A DNA stretch of 64,000 bases, from the NCBI RefSeq assembly GCF_002940005.1, contig NZ_MDEF01000012.1, one strand, 5' to 3'. This stretch comes from Xanthomonas hortorum. Lineage in GTDB: Bacteria > Pseudomonadota > Gammaproteobacteria > Xanthomonadales > Xanthomonadaceae. Below, piece by piece: positions 34,552 to 43,327 of this stretch. Position 1 is the first letter of the stretch. Every line of letters begins with the position of its first letter. The notes beneath the pieces are model-generated. The model was given only the letters and a program-made list of their open reading frames with translations. It was not told the DNA's origin and ran no database searches. A program made the translations under genes and the position numbers.

Positions 34552-36158
34552 GCGCTTTCCTGTATCGGCACGCTGTTCTGCGCAGGCGCAGTGGCGCGCG
34601 CGCGTCGCGCAGATGCCGATTGCGGTGCCTTCCAATGCTGCAAACGCCAACCTGCGATCCCCAGACACACGCCAAGGAACAGGCACACCAGATCGACACC
34701 GGCCAGCGCCCATTGCCCGGCCGGCAACGTCACGCCCAGATGCACATCGGTGGTGATCGCGTTGAGCAGCGGCACCAGCGCAAACAACGCCGCGCCCAGA
34801 TACAGCTGCCAGCTCCACATCGCGCGCCGTGGCCAGACGAAGGCGGCCAGCAATGCGGCGGCCCATGCAGCGAAAAACAGATTGGCCTCCATCGCCGCGC
34901 GTGCGTCCAGCGTCACCGGTAACAATCTGTTAGCCCAGAAGAAACTGGAAAAAGCGATCGGCAAGCCGGCGACCGTGCCGATGTTGAGCGCATCCACCAG
35001 ACGCAGCCCGAAGCCGATGCGCCCGGCTTTGAGATGTTTGGGGCGTTCTTTCACTGCCCACATCACCACACCGCTGGCCACCATCAAACAACCGAGCAAA
35101 CCGGAGCCGAAGAACAGTGCGCGCATCCATGGCCCGGCAAAGTGGGCGATATGCAGGCCCACCATCGTGCCGCGCGTCTGGCTGGCACCGCCCGGCGCGC
35201 CGCTACGCTGCAGGCGCTGGCCGCTGATCGCATCGAACAGAATGGACGGTGCATCGGTCGAGAGACTGCCGGCCACCTGAGTCACGCCGACCGCGGCATG
35301 CGCATCGTTGGGAAGCGACACCGCCACGTTGCCGATCTCGCCACCGCGCCAGTCGCTGCGCGCACGCGCCACGAACTGTTCCAGCGGCAGCATGCGCGCC
35401 GGTGTGCCCGATGCTTTCCGCGTATCGGCAACCCGGTTGGCGGATTCTTCGTAGAAACGCATTTCGTTGTCGGGGTACTGCGCCTTGATGCCCCACGGCA
35501 AGTACATGAACATCAAGGTCACGATGCCGGTATAGGTGATCATCGCGTGGTACGGCAGCGCGGTCACCGCGCTGACATTGTGGAAATCCAGCCACGAGCG
35601 CAGGCCCTTGCCCGGGCGAAAGGTAAAGAAATCCTTGAAGATCTTCTTGTGCGTGATCACCCCGCTGATGATCGCCACCAGCATGAACATCGCGCAGAAA
35701 CCCACGATATAGCGCGACCACATCACCGGCAGATAATGCAGATCGAAATGCAGCCGATAGAAGAAGTCGCCGCCCAGCGTGTCGCGCGCGGCGATCTCCT
35801 TGCCGGTGGCCGGGTCGATGATGGCGTTGCCATACATCTCGCGGCGACTGGCGGGTTTGCCATCGGCTGGCGCAGGATTCTGCCAGTACATGCTCACCAC
35901 CGGATTGCGCGTGTCCGGCAAGGTGATGTTCCAGCTCTGCGCATCGGCCGCATGCGCTTGCAGATACTGTTCGGCGCTGCGCAGCGCGGTCGCATTGCTC
36001 ACCGTGGTGGTGGGCAGTTCCGGGCGCATCCAGCGGCTGATTTCGTCGTGGTAATAACTCGCCGTGCCGCCCATGAAGATCAGCAGCAACACCCAGCCGA
36101 CCAGCAGCCCGGTCCAGGTGTGCAGCCACGCCATCGACTGGCGGAATCCCTGCTTCAT
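34548..36158 (-). CDS. PepSY-associated transmembrane protein (PiuB-like)
   Basis: The 536-residue product has a first membrane segment at about 15-35 (LHTWTGLLVGWVLLLIFMGG), a periplasmic PepSY region, more membrane segments near 200 and 240, and a C-terminal cluster at about 360-510. This is the PepSY-TM/PiuB architecture, linked to ferric-siderophore use, possibly as an inner-membrane reductase. It overlaps both neighbours by ATGA. A Fur-like palindrome precedes the operon. Confidence 0.88.
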   Translation of the reverse strand: MKQGFRQSMAWLHTWTGLLVGWVLLLIFMGGTASYYHDEISRWMRPELPTTTVSNATALRSAEQYLQAHAADAQSWNITLPDTRNPVVSMYWQNPAPADGKPASRREMYGNAIIDPATGKEIAARDTLGGDFFYRLHFDLHYLPVMWSRYIVGFCAMFMLVAIISGVITHKKIFKDFFTFRPGKGLRSWLDFHNVSAVTALPYHAMITYTGIVTLMFMYLPWGIKAQYPDNEMRFYEESANRVADTRKASGTPARMLPLEQFVARARSDWRGGEIGNVAVSLPNDAHAAVGVTQVAGSLSTDAPSILFDAISGQRLQRSGAPGGASQTRGTMVGLHIAHFAGPWMRALFFGSGLLGCLMVASGVVMWAVKERPKHLKAGRIGFGLRLVDALNIGTVAGLPIAFSSFFWANRLLPVTLDARAAMEANLFFAAWAAALLAAFVWPRRAMWSWQLYLGAALFALVPLLNAITTDVHLGVTLPAGQWALAGVDLVCLFLGVCLGIAGWRLQHWKAPQSASARRARATAPAQNSVPIQESA

Positions 36159-36466
36159 GCCACGCCCCGTTGCAGCCATGCGGCCAGTGCGAACATCAGC
36201 GCCGTCGGCACCGCGATGCCGGCCCACGCCCGCCACACGCTGGCGGTGGCAAAGGCCCACAGCGGGGCACACGCGCACACCACGATGCCGACCAGCATGC
36301 TAGTCAGCACCGCTTCGCTGGGCGGCATCGGCAGTACCAGCGCCAGCAACAGATTGGTGGCGCTGGCCAATGCATAGCCGCCAAAGATGGCGGCCAGCGT
36401 GCGCGCAAGCACGCCCAGCCAGGGGCGCCTGAACCAGGGAAGCGACAGGGGCGGTGCGGTAGACAT
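36155..36466 (-). CDS. DUF3649 membrane protein
   Basis: The 103-residue product has three hydrophobic segments (YALASATNLLLALVLPM, MLVGIVVCACAPLWAFA, ALMFALAAWL). It belongs in pattern to DUF3649, always seen next to PepSY-TM genes in iron-uptake clusters. Its stop overlaps the PepSY start. Function unknown. Confidence 0.82.
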   Translation of the reverse strand: MSTAPPLSLPWFRRPWLGVLARTLAAIFGGYALASATNLLLALVLPMPPSEAVLTSMLVGIVVCACAPLWAFATASVWRAWAGIAVPTALMFALAAWLQRGVA

Positions 36467-36491
36467 CAGCTGTGCTGCATGTGCGGCCGAC

Positions 36492-37136
36492 TTACTCGGC
36501 CAGGAAGGTCAACGTGCTGATGTGGTGGATCATCGCCACCTGCTTGCCGGCGATCTCGCGCTTCACCGGCTCCTTGTTGGTGGCGACCAGGATGTGGCGG
36601 CCGGCGCGCAGCTTGGGCAAGGTCACCTGGCCCTTGGCATCGGAGGTCAGCGTCTTCTGCCACTTCTGCGGGTCGATCACCGTCACCTCGACCTTGGGCA
36701 GCGGCTTGTTGCGATAGAGCACGGTCAGCGTGTTGCTGTTGGCGGCAGTGGGCACCAGTTCGAAATCGAGCTTGGCCGCAGGCGTGGCGCGGCCGGCGCG
36801 GGCGTAATAGCTCACCGTCTCGAAACCGCCGGCTTCACCCTTCCATGGCTCGAACACGCTGTCGTCGCTCAGCCAGGCATCGCTGGTGCCGGACAGCGGC
36901 GCGGTGAGGAACTCGCTGCCGCGCTGCAACGCACCGGCCTTGCCGGCCGTGCCGAACACGGTCGGCTTGACCACGCGCTTGATCTCGTCTTCGCCGTGGT
37001 CGAGGGTCTCCTGCGCCGGCTCGCCGAAGTAGATGCGCACCGGGCCGCTGCCGTCGCGCTCGATCCAGATTTCATGGGCCTGGGCAGACAGACTGATGCT
37101 GGCCAAGGCCAGGCAGAACAGCAGAAAGGACTTCAT
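36492..37136 (-). CDS. DUF4198 periplasmic protein
   Basis: The 214-residue product has a signal peptide (MKSFLLFCLALASISLSAQA). The mature part opens HEIWIERDGSGPVRIYFGEP, as in DUF4198 (nickel or metal uptake-associated periplasmic proteins), and has Ig-like beta strands near LDFELVP and VEVTVIDPQ. It is the first gene of the PepSY operon, with GAGGAG eight bases before the ATG and a Fur-like palindrome about 60 bases upstream. Likely metal-related. Confidence 0.85.
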   Translation of the reverse strand: MKSFLLFCLALASISLSAQAHEIWIERDGSGPVRIYFGEPAQETLDHGEDEIKRVVKPTVFGTAGKAGALQRGSEFLTAPLSGTSDAWLSDDSVFEPWKGEAGGFETVSYYARAGRATPAAKLDFELVPTAANSNTLTVLYRNKPLPKVEVTVIDPQKWQKTLTSDAKGQVTLPKLRAGRHILVATNKEPVKREIAGKQVAMIHHISTLTFLAE

Positions 37137-37196
37137 CGCGGCGACTCCTCGTAAGCGGGACCGGGCGAAGCGAGAACCGCGTCACCGTGGGTTGAT

Positions 37197-37216
37197 GGGA
37201 ATGATACGCAATTCCC
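37197..37216 (-). promoter_or_regulatory. Fur-like inverted repeat before the DUF4198-PepSY operon
   Basis: GGGAAT-N8-ATTCCC, with an inner AATGATACGCAATT close to the AATGATA-type Fur core, lies 61 bases upstream of the DUF4198 start. Iron control of this PepSY operon would be expected. The rest of 37137-37508 shows only the promoter area of the next gene. Confidence 0.55.
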
Positions 37217-37508
37217 CAAAACGAGACCAACGCGCCATCCGGGACCTGCGGGGTTCGACCAGCGCCTGGTCGTCACGCGGGCAAGCGGGTTCGGCCGCGG
37301 AGGGGCGTGGTGCCAAGCAGCCCCGTCATGCGGCATCGCGGCAATTTGCCGGCGGCACACCAGGTGGCTGCGTACAAGACGTACAGCCCGCCAAGCTGCA
37401 GGACGCATCGCGGCGATAACTGTCATGCACAGTGGCCAGACTGGCGCGAACTGTGCTCTATACTCCGGCGCTAGCAGAGGTCTTCGACCAACAGCCAGGG
37501 GTGAGCGC

Positions 37509-38027
37509 GTGCGGAATTACGACCTCGAGTTCCTGAAAAAATTCTCGATGGTGATCGGACTACTGGTAGTGATCACCCTGGGCCTGATCGCCCTGGCAGC
37601 CTATTTGCAACGTGCCATTCCCGACGAAGTCTCGCCCACTGCGGCCAAGCGCGTGCAGCAACGCATCGCCCCGGCCGGCGCGGTATATGCCGGCACCACC
37701 GGCGCGTCCGCACAAGCGGCGGCTCAGGCAGCAGCACTGGCCAAGGCCTCCTCGCAGTCTGCCTACGGCGGCAGCACCGACGGCAAGACCATCTTCGACA
37801 ATCTGTGCACCGCCTGCCATACCACCGGCGTAGGCAAGGCGCCGACGCTGGATCATTCGCATTGGGACGCGCGCATCGCCCAGGGCAAGGACACCTTGTA
37901 CAAGCACGCGATCGAGGGCTACACCGGCCCGGACGGCGGCATCATGCCGGCCAAGGGCGGCAACCCGGCGCTGACCGAAGAACAGGTCCGTGCCACGGTC
38001 GATTGGATGCTGGGCAATCTGAAGTAG
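37509..38027 (+). CDS. Membrane-anchored cytochrome c5-like protein
   Basis: The 172-residue product has one N-terminal membrane anchor (MVIGLLVVITLGLIALAAYL), an Ala/Gln-rich linker and a class I cytochrome c domain with CTACH at 100-104. The sixth ligand is probably the Met of GGIMPAKGGNP, typical of cytochrome c5. It acts as a periplasmic electron carrier. I chose the GTG with AGGGG eight bases upstream; the frame is open 28 codons further. Confidence 0.88.
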   Translation: MRNYDLEFLKKFSMVIGLLVVITLGLIALAAYLQRAIPDEVSPTAAKRVQQRIAPAGAVYAGTTGASAQAAAQAAALAKASSQSAYGGSTDGKTIFDNLCTACHTTGVGKAPTLDHSHWDARIAQGKDTLYKHAIEGYTGPDGGIMPAKGGNPALTEEQVRATVDWMLGNLK

Positions 38028-38166
38028 GCGCCTGAAACAAGCGCTTCCACGCACCATCTGGTCGCAGTTCGCAGCGGTTTGTTAGCCTGTTGCAACGCTC
38101 AGCCGCTCATGCGCCGCCTTCCGGGCGGCGCTTGCATTTTGGTCTACGTCTTTCTGGAGTGTGTCG

Positions 38167-39885
38167 ATGTCGCGTTGCTCGCTTGTTGTGCTCGGTGTGA
38201 TCGGTCTGCTGGCTCCGCTGCTGGGCAGTGCCGCCGATGGCGCATCGCAACGCCTGTCGATTGCCGATGTGCAGGGCGAAGACACGCGTAGCCCCTACGA
38301 CGGCCGCGTGGTGGAGGTCGAGGGTATCGTCACTGCCGATACGCGCATCGGCCTTGCCGGCCTGTTCGTGCAGCAGCCCGGGTTTGAGCCGCGGCGCTCG
38401 CATGGCTTGTTCGTCACCGGCGCCGGCGATGCCGAGGTGGCAGCGGGTGATCGCGTGCGCATCATCGGCACGGTGCGCGAAGTGTCGGCAGGCGGCGAGG
38501 CGAGCCTGACCACGGTGGATGCCAGCAGCATCGAGCGGCTCGCCAGCGGCCAGCCGGTACCGGTGCGTATGCTCAGCGGGCCGCCGGCCAACTGGGAAGC
38601 GCTCGAAGGCGAGCATGTGCGCATCGCTGCGTTGACGCTCAACGGCAGCGATCGCCTGGAGACTTATGGCGAGCTGGTCGCCGCCTTCGGTGGGCGCTTG
38701 TGGCAGCCGAGCGAAGTGGCCGCGACCGGCACTCCGGCTTTCACGCAGGTTGAAGCGGAGAACGCACGCCGCCGGGTGCTGCTGGACGATGCACGCAATG
38801 GCCGCAGCCCCAAGACGGTGGCCTATCTGCCGGCAGATGCGGTGTTGCGCACCGGCAGCCTGCTCAAGTCGGTGGATGGCATCGTCGACCAGCGCTACGA
38901 CGGCAACTACCGCATCCAGGTGCTGAATCCGCTGACGCTGCCAGCCATGCCGACTGCGGTGGCGCCGCAGGTCGGCGGCGATCTGCGTATTGCCTCGTTC
39001 AATCTGGAGAACTTCTTCAACGGCAATGGCCGCGGCGGCGGGTTTCCGACCAAGCGCGGTGCGCGCACGCATGAGCAGTTCCAGGCGCAGCTGTCCAAGC
39101 TGGTGTCCACCATCGTGCCGCTGCGCGCCGATGTGGCGGCACTGATGGAGCTGGAAAACGACGGCAACGGTGCCGATGCCGCAGTGGCGCAACTGGTGGC
39201 CGCGCTCAATGCCGCCGGCAAGGACAAGGACTGGCAGTTCGTCGACACCGGCAGCGGCCCGGGCGATGACGCGATCCGGGTTGGCATCGTCTATCGCAGC
39301 ACCCAGGTCACCCCGGTCGGCAAGCCGGCCACGCTGACCGGTGGGCCGTTCGACAGCCATAGCCGTGTGCCGTTGGCGCAGGCGTTTCGCAGCACCCGCG
39401 GCGCGACCTTCGTGTTGGTTGCCAACCACTTCAAGTCCAAGGGGTGCGGCACCGCCAGCGGCGCCGATGCCGACCAGCGCGACGGCCAGGCTTGCTGGAA
39501 CGCCACCCGCACCGAGTCGGCCAAGCGCCTGCACCAGTGGCTGCAGACCGACCCCACCGGCGCGCAGACCAAACTTGCCGTGTTGCTGGGCGACTTCAAC
39601 GCCTACGCCATGGAGAGCCCGATGCGCAGCCTGCGGGCCAGCGGCTGGCAGGATGCGTTCGCGGTGGCCGGAGTGAAACAGCCTTACAGCTACGTCTACG
39701 ATGGCATGAGCGGCCGGCTGGACCACGCTTTGCTCAGCCCGGCGATGGCCAAGCAGCTGCGCGGCGCGGTGGAATGGCATATCAACGCCGATGTCCTGGA
39801 CGATGCCGGCTACGCCAAGCGCAATCTGGCCGGTCCGTGGCGCAGTTCCGACCACGACCCGGTGCTGCTGGGCTTTTCGCTGTAG
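38167..39885 (+). CDS. Extracellular endonuclease/phosphatase (ExeM/NucH family)
   Basis: The 572-residue product has a signal peptide (cleavage after LGSAA, about residue 22) and an N-terminal OB-fold-like region (VVEVEGIVTADTRI). The C-terminal endonuclease/exonuclease/phosphatase domain has RIASFNLENFFNG, LMELENDGNGADAAVAQLVA, LLGDFNAYAMESPM and SSDHDPVLLG. It is a metal-dependent secreted DNase-type enzyme that may degrade extracellular DNA. GGAG lies seven bases before the ATG at 38167. Confidence 0.9.
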   Translation: MSRCSLVVLGVIGLLAPLLGSAADGASQRLSIADVQGEDTRSPYDGRVVEVEGIVTADTRIGLAGLFVQQPGFEPRRSHGLFVTGAGDAEVAAGDRVRIIGTVREVSAGGEASLTTVDASSIERLASGQPVPVRMLSGPPANWEALEGEHVRIAALTLNGSDRLETYGELVAAFGGRLWQPSEVAATGTPAFTQVEAENARRRVLLDDARNGRSPKTVAYLPADAVLRTGSLLKSVDGIVDQRYDGNYRIQVLNPLTLPAMPTAVAPQVGGDLRIASFNLENFFNGNGRGGGFPTKRGARTHEQFQAQLSKLVSTIVPLRADVAALMELENDGNGADAAVAQLVAALNAAGKDKDWQFVDTGSGPGDDAIRVGIVYRSTQVTPVGKPATLTGGPFDSHSRVPLAQAFRSTRGATFVLVANHFKSKGCGTASGADADQRDGQACWNATRTESAKRLHQWLQTDPTGAQTKLAVLLGDFNAYAMESPMRSLRASGWQDAFAVAGVKQPYSYVYDGMSGRLDHALLSPAMAKQLRGAVEWHINADVLDDAGYAKRNLAGPWRSSDHDPVLLGFSL

Positions 39886-40010
39886 CGCAAGCTGGGGTTC
39901 GAATCCCGCTGCAGGCGCGTGCGCGATACGTGCTGTCTGCAGCGTAGTTTTCGCGCGCTGCTGCGCTGCCATGGAAAAAGGCAGGCCGCGAGCGCGCGCG
40001 GGACTTGCAC

Positions 40011-40397
40011 CTAGCTCGCGCAATGCCCCGCGCGGCGACGTAGCCGCAGATTGACCAGGTGCGTGCTGGCCAGCAGCAGGCTGCCGGTCACCGTGATCGG
40101 GGTTTCCAGCGTGCCGCCGGCCACCCCGCTTGCGCCGAGCACCAGGCCGGCCAGTCCGAATGCCGCCAATGCCCACACCGGCGCGGGCAGTGCGTGTCGG
40201 CGATGGCTGCTCCACAGCGCGTAGCCGCTGAGCGGCACGGCGGCGGTGGCGAACACCACATGCACCCATTCGGCCCGGCTCCAGGCGCCTAGCAGCGGGA
40301 GTGCGGCGGCCAGCAGCGGCAGGGCCAGACAGTGCAGCAGACACAGGCTGGACAGCGCGATGGCCGAGCGATCCAGCACAGAAGCGGTAGCGCGCAT
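40011..40397 (-). CDS. MerC-domain membrane protein
   Basis: The 128-residue product has four membrane segments and the MerC pattern with a Cys pair region at the start (AIALSSLCLLHCLALPLLAA). It is divergent from a COG0523 GTPase and shares a Zur-type palindrome with it. A role in zinc homeostasis is thus more likely than mercury transport; no mer genes are nearby. Confidence 0.82.
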   Translation of the reverse strand: MRATASVLDRSAIALSSLCLLHCLALPLLAAALPLLGAWSRAEWVHVVFATAAVPLSGYALWSSHRRHALPAPVWALAAFGLAGLVLGASGVAGGTLETPITVTGSLLLASTHLVNLRLRRRAGHCAS

Positions 40398-40415
40398 GGA
40401 GCATGTCCTGTAGAG

Positions 40416-40438
40416 GAAGTGTTATATAGTAACACTTC
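40416..40438. promoter_or_regulatory. Zur-type operator between merC-like and COG0523 genes
   Basis: GAAGTGTTA-TATAG-TAACACTTC is a perfect 9-5-9 palindrome that closely fits the gammaproteobacterial Zur consensus with its GTTATA...TATAAC-type core. It ends 21 bases before the GTPase start and begins 19 bases before the merC-like start, so it should repress both under zinc sufficiency. Confidence 0.88.
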
Positions 40439-40458
40439 ACTCCAGCCAGGCTCTCAGG

Positions 40459-41784
40459 ATGTCCCTGTCCCCCAAGCGCGATTCACGTCTTCCCGTCACC
40501 GTGCTGTCCGGCTTCCTCGGCGCCGGCAAAACCACCTTGCTCAACCGCATCCTGCATAACCGCGACGGCCTGCGCGTGGCGGTGATCGTCAACGACATGA
40601 GCGAGGTCAACATCGACGCGCAACTGGTACGCGACGGCGGCGCGGCCTTGCGACGCACCGAAGAGACGCTGGTGGAATTCAGCAACGGCTGCATCTGCTG
40701 CACGCTGCGCGACGACCTGTTGCAGGAAGTGCGGCGGCTGGCCGAACAGAAGCGCTACGACTATCTGTTGATCGAATCGACCGGCATCGCCGAGCCGATG
40801 CCGGTGGCGGCCACCTTCGCGGTGCGCGATGCCGATGGCTTCAGCCTGTCGGATATCGCCCGGCTCGACACCATGGTGACGGTAGTGGACGGCAGCCGCT
40901 TTCTGCAGGATTTCGGTTCGGCCGCCACGCTGGCAGAGCTTGGCCAGCAGGCCGGCCCGGACGACACCCGCGGGCTGGTGCAGTTGCTGGGCGAGCAAGT
41001 GGAGTTCGCCGACGTGCTGGTGATCAGCAAATGCGACCGGATCGATGCGCAGCAACTGATGCGGCTGCGTGCGGTGCTGCGTGCACTCAATCGCGAGGCG
41101 ACGATCGTGGATGCCACGCATGGCGAGGTGCCGCTGCGCAGCTTGCTCGATACCGGCCGCTTCGATTTCACCCGTGCGCAGCTGGCGCCGGGCTGGATGC
41201 AGGAGCTGCGTGGGCAGCACACGCCGGAGACCGAGGAATACGGCATCAGCAGCTTCGTCTATCGCGCGCGCCGGCCGTTCCATCCGCAGCGCTTCGCGCG
41301 GATGGTGCAAAGCGGTCTGCCGCAAGTGATTCGCAGCAAGGGCTTTTTCTGGCTGGCCAGTCGCATGGATTGGGTGGGCGAGTTGTCCAGCGTGGGCGGT
41401 GCCACGCAAACCAATGCCGCCGGCTTCTGGTTTGCCGCGCGCTATCGCGTGGATGCGCACGCGATCGGCGAGCCGCTGCAGACCAGCATCACCCCGCTGC
41501 CGTACACCGACATCGGCTGGCAACGTCGGCAGGCCGACTGCTGGACTGCGCCGCTGCCGCAATTGCACGAAGTAGGCGATGCCAGCGAATACGCCGCGAT
41601 GCAGCGGCTATGGCATCCGCTATGGGGCGACCGCCGCCAGGAGCTGGCGGTTATCGGCGTGGACATGGATGCGCCGGGCACGCGCGCTGCGCTGGACGCG
41701 TGCCTGCTCAGCGATCACGAACTGCGCCAGGGCCCGGCGCAATGGCAACTGCTGGACGATCCGTTTCCGCATTGGGAGCGTTGA
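40459..41784 (+). CDS. COG0523 zinc-responsive GTPase (ZigA-like metallochaperone)
   Basis: The 441-residue product has Walker A GFLGAGKTTLLN, the metal-binding CICC in FSNGCICCTLRDDL, IESTGIAEP and SKCDRID. A C-terminal CobW_C domain runs from about 265 (YGISSFVYRARRPFHPQRFA). Zur-controlled members (ZigA/ZagA) are thought to move scarce zinc to client enzymes. The Zur-type operator 21 bases upstream supports this assignment over cobalamin or nitrile hydratase chaperones. Confidence 0.9.
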   Translation: MSLSPKRDSRLPVTVLSGFLGAGKTTLLNRILHNRDGLRVAVIVNDMSEVNIDAQLVRDGGAALRRTEETLVEFSNGCICCTLRDDLLQEVRRLAEQKRYDYLLIESTGIAEPMPVAATFAVRDADGFSLSDIARLDTMVTVVDGSRFLQDFGSAATLAELGQQAGPDDTRGLVQLLGEQVEFADVLVISKCDRIDAQQLMRLRAVLRALNREATIVDATHGEVPLRSLLDTGRFDFTRAQLAPGWMQELRGQHTPETEEYGISSFVYRARRPFHPQRFARMVQSGLPQVIRSKGFFWLASRMDWVGELSSVGGATQTNAAGFWFAARYRVDAHAIGEPLQTSITPLPYTDIGWQRRQADCWTAPLPQLHEVGDASEYAAMQRLWHPLWGDRRQELAVIGVDMDAPGTRAALDACLLSDHELRQGPAQWQLLDDPFPHWER

Positions 41785-41979
41785 GTTCGCGCAAGCGCGC
41801 GATCAGCCTGCATCAGCCTGCACGTGATCTGCACCCGACCCGGGGTGGCACCGTGCATTGACGCATGCGGGAAAGACGCTGGAGACGGCAAAGAGCTGCG
41901 CGCGCGACGCACTGACGCCGAATACCTCGCAGCTGCGGGCTGCGACGTGCACTGCGTGCTGTGCCGACATGGAAGACCG

Positions 41980-43098
41980 TCAGAGGTAACCGTTGTCGAT
42001 CGCTTCCTGATGGGCGTCCAGTTCGTCTCGATGGCGTTGTCGGCGCTCCTGTGGCGTGGTGGGGATGCTGTCCATCAAGCGTGGACCGCCCATCCTTTCC
42101 AACTGGTCGTCGGTACGTTTGACGATGTCTTCGAGTTCCAGCAGGTTTTCGTAGCCCTGCATCATGCGCTCAAGCCGTTTTACCTGGCCGGGGTCTGCGC
42201 CACTGGCCCTCAACTTAGCCAGGTGTCGCCTGGCGAGGTCATGGTGCCTGGCGAGATCGGACGTGTTGCCAAGCCGACGGCGTGCTTCCAGCAGCGCGTT
42301 GCGGTTGGAGCGAATGACCTCGCTCTGGACCATGGCCAGCCGGCTGGTCGTGGTTCTCGGTGCGCGTACATGTTCCAGTGGCGCCAGTGCATGCAGCGTC
42401 GCATCGAGTTGCCTGTGGTCGGTCTGACGACTAGGGGGCTGACTGTCGCGGATCTGATTGCGTTGCGCGATCAGATCTGTCCGCAGGTCAAATAGCCGCT
42501 GCTCTTGCTCGGTTGCTTCGCCATCGTCCATGAACAAACGCTTGCTGATTTCACTGCAGCGTTTGTCCAGCAGCGCAATCTCTTCATTCAAACTCTGCAA
42601 TGAGCGCCGTTGCCTGGCTTGTGGCGGAGAAACTATCCGGATAGGTGCCTGCTTGATCGGAGCTGGCCGCGATATCGAGGCAGTCCGCTGTGGTTCGGGC
42701 CCCTTTATGCGCGCCGGCCCGGTGGCCTGTGGAGCAGGCTGCTGCCGGCGTGCATCGACAACGGGCTGCGCGCCATGCCTTTGCGGTGGGCGAGCTGGCG
42801 TGGCCACCTGCGTCACGTAAGGCCTGGGCGCAGCCGAGGTGCGCGTTGGCCGTAGCGCTGAGGAGCTCATGTGCATTGACGGCAGCTGTTTGCGCAAGGA
42901 CTCGAATGATTTGCGCGCGGACGCAAGAAAGGCTTGGGTAGATGTTTTCGCCGCGCCCTGCGGTTTGCTGCGCTTGTGCGTTTGAGACAGCGGATGCTGC
43001 GCGGTCGTCTCAATGTGCTTTGTGGTGGTGGTCGAGGCGGGGCTGGGCGGTTGTGGAGCAATCTGACTGCGGCTGCTCGAAAACAGTTTCAGGCGCAT
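41980..43098 (-). CDS. xopR: Type III effector XopR
   Basis: The 372-residue product starts at an ATG with AGGAG eight bases upstream. The N-terminal 160 residues are disordered (Pro, Gln, Ser, Arg-rich), as expected for the secretion signal and for the condensate-forming behaviour reported for XopR. The C-terminal half (165-350) is helical, with SKRLFMDDGEATEQEQRLFD, AQRNQIRDSQ, LHALAPLEHV and VKRLERMMQGYENLL. XopR acts in plant cells at the plasma membrane and suppresses immunity, including through the actin cytoskeleton. A complete PIP box and -10 element lie upstream. A paralogue is adjacent. Confidence 0.88.
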   Translation of the reverse strand: MRLKLFSSSRSQIAPQPPSPASTTTTKHIETTAQHPLSQTHKRSKPQGAAKTSTQAFLASARKSFESLRKQLPSMHMSSSALRPTRTSAAPRPYVTQVATPARPPQRHGAQPVVDARRQQPAPQATGPARIKGPEPQRTASISRPAPIKQAPIRIVSPPQARQRRSLQSLNEEIALLDKRCSEISKRLFMDDGEATEQEQRLFDLRTDLIAQRNQIRDSQPPSRQTDHRQLDATLHALAPLEHVRAPRTTTSRLAMVQSEVIRSNRNALLEARRRLGNTSDLARHHDLARRHLAKLRASGADPGQVKRLERMMQGYENLLELEDIVKRTDDQLERMGGPRLMDSIPTTPQERRQRHRDELDAHQEAIDNGYL

Positions 43099-43126
43099 GA
43101 CGAACTCCTGTCGATCGTATGTGCAC

Positions 43127-43188
43127 ACAGTAGCGACCGCCTCCGGTGGCGTGATGCAGGCTGCGAACCGGCGTCGCGCAAGCCGAAA
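43127..43188 (-). promoter_or_regulatory. HrpX-dependent promoter of xopR (PIP box plus -10)
   Basis: On the minus strand, TTCGG-N15-TTCGC covers 43188 down to 43164 and fits the plant-inducible promoter consensus TTCGB-N15-TTCGB. TACTGT, matching YANNNT, starts at 43132, 31 bases after the PIP box, inside the required 30-32 base spacing. The xopR ATG is 28 bases further on. Confidence 0.92.
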
Positions 43189-43327
43189 TGTCACTCTCAA
43201 TCGATGTGCACGTCGCAGGCGATCGCCGCGCTTGCAGATGCCGCCCTCCGCTCGGCGTCGAGGTATCGAACAATGTGGTCATGCATGTCCGTCGCCTTGC
43301 TTCCGCTGTTGGCAGACTTCCTTCAGG

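Noticed and set aside
40011..40397. Mercury resistance function for the MerC-like protein
   Set aside because: No merR, merT, merP or merA nearby, and the promoter carries a Zur-type site.
38107..40440. 777-codon open frame antisense to the nuclease gene
   Set aside because: Composition is that of a shadow frame and the plus strand encodes a complete ExeM/NucH-type enzyme.
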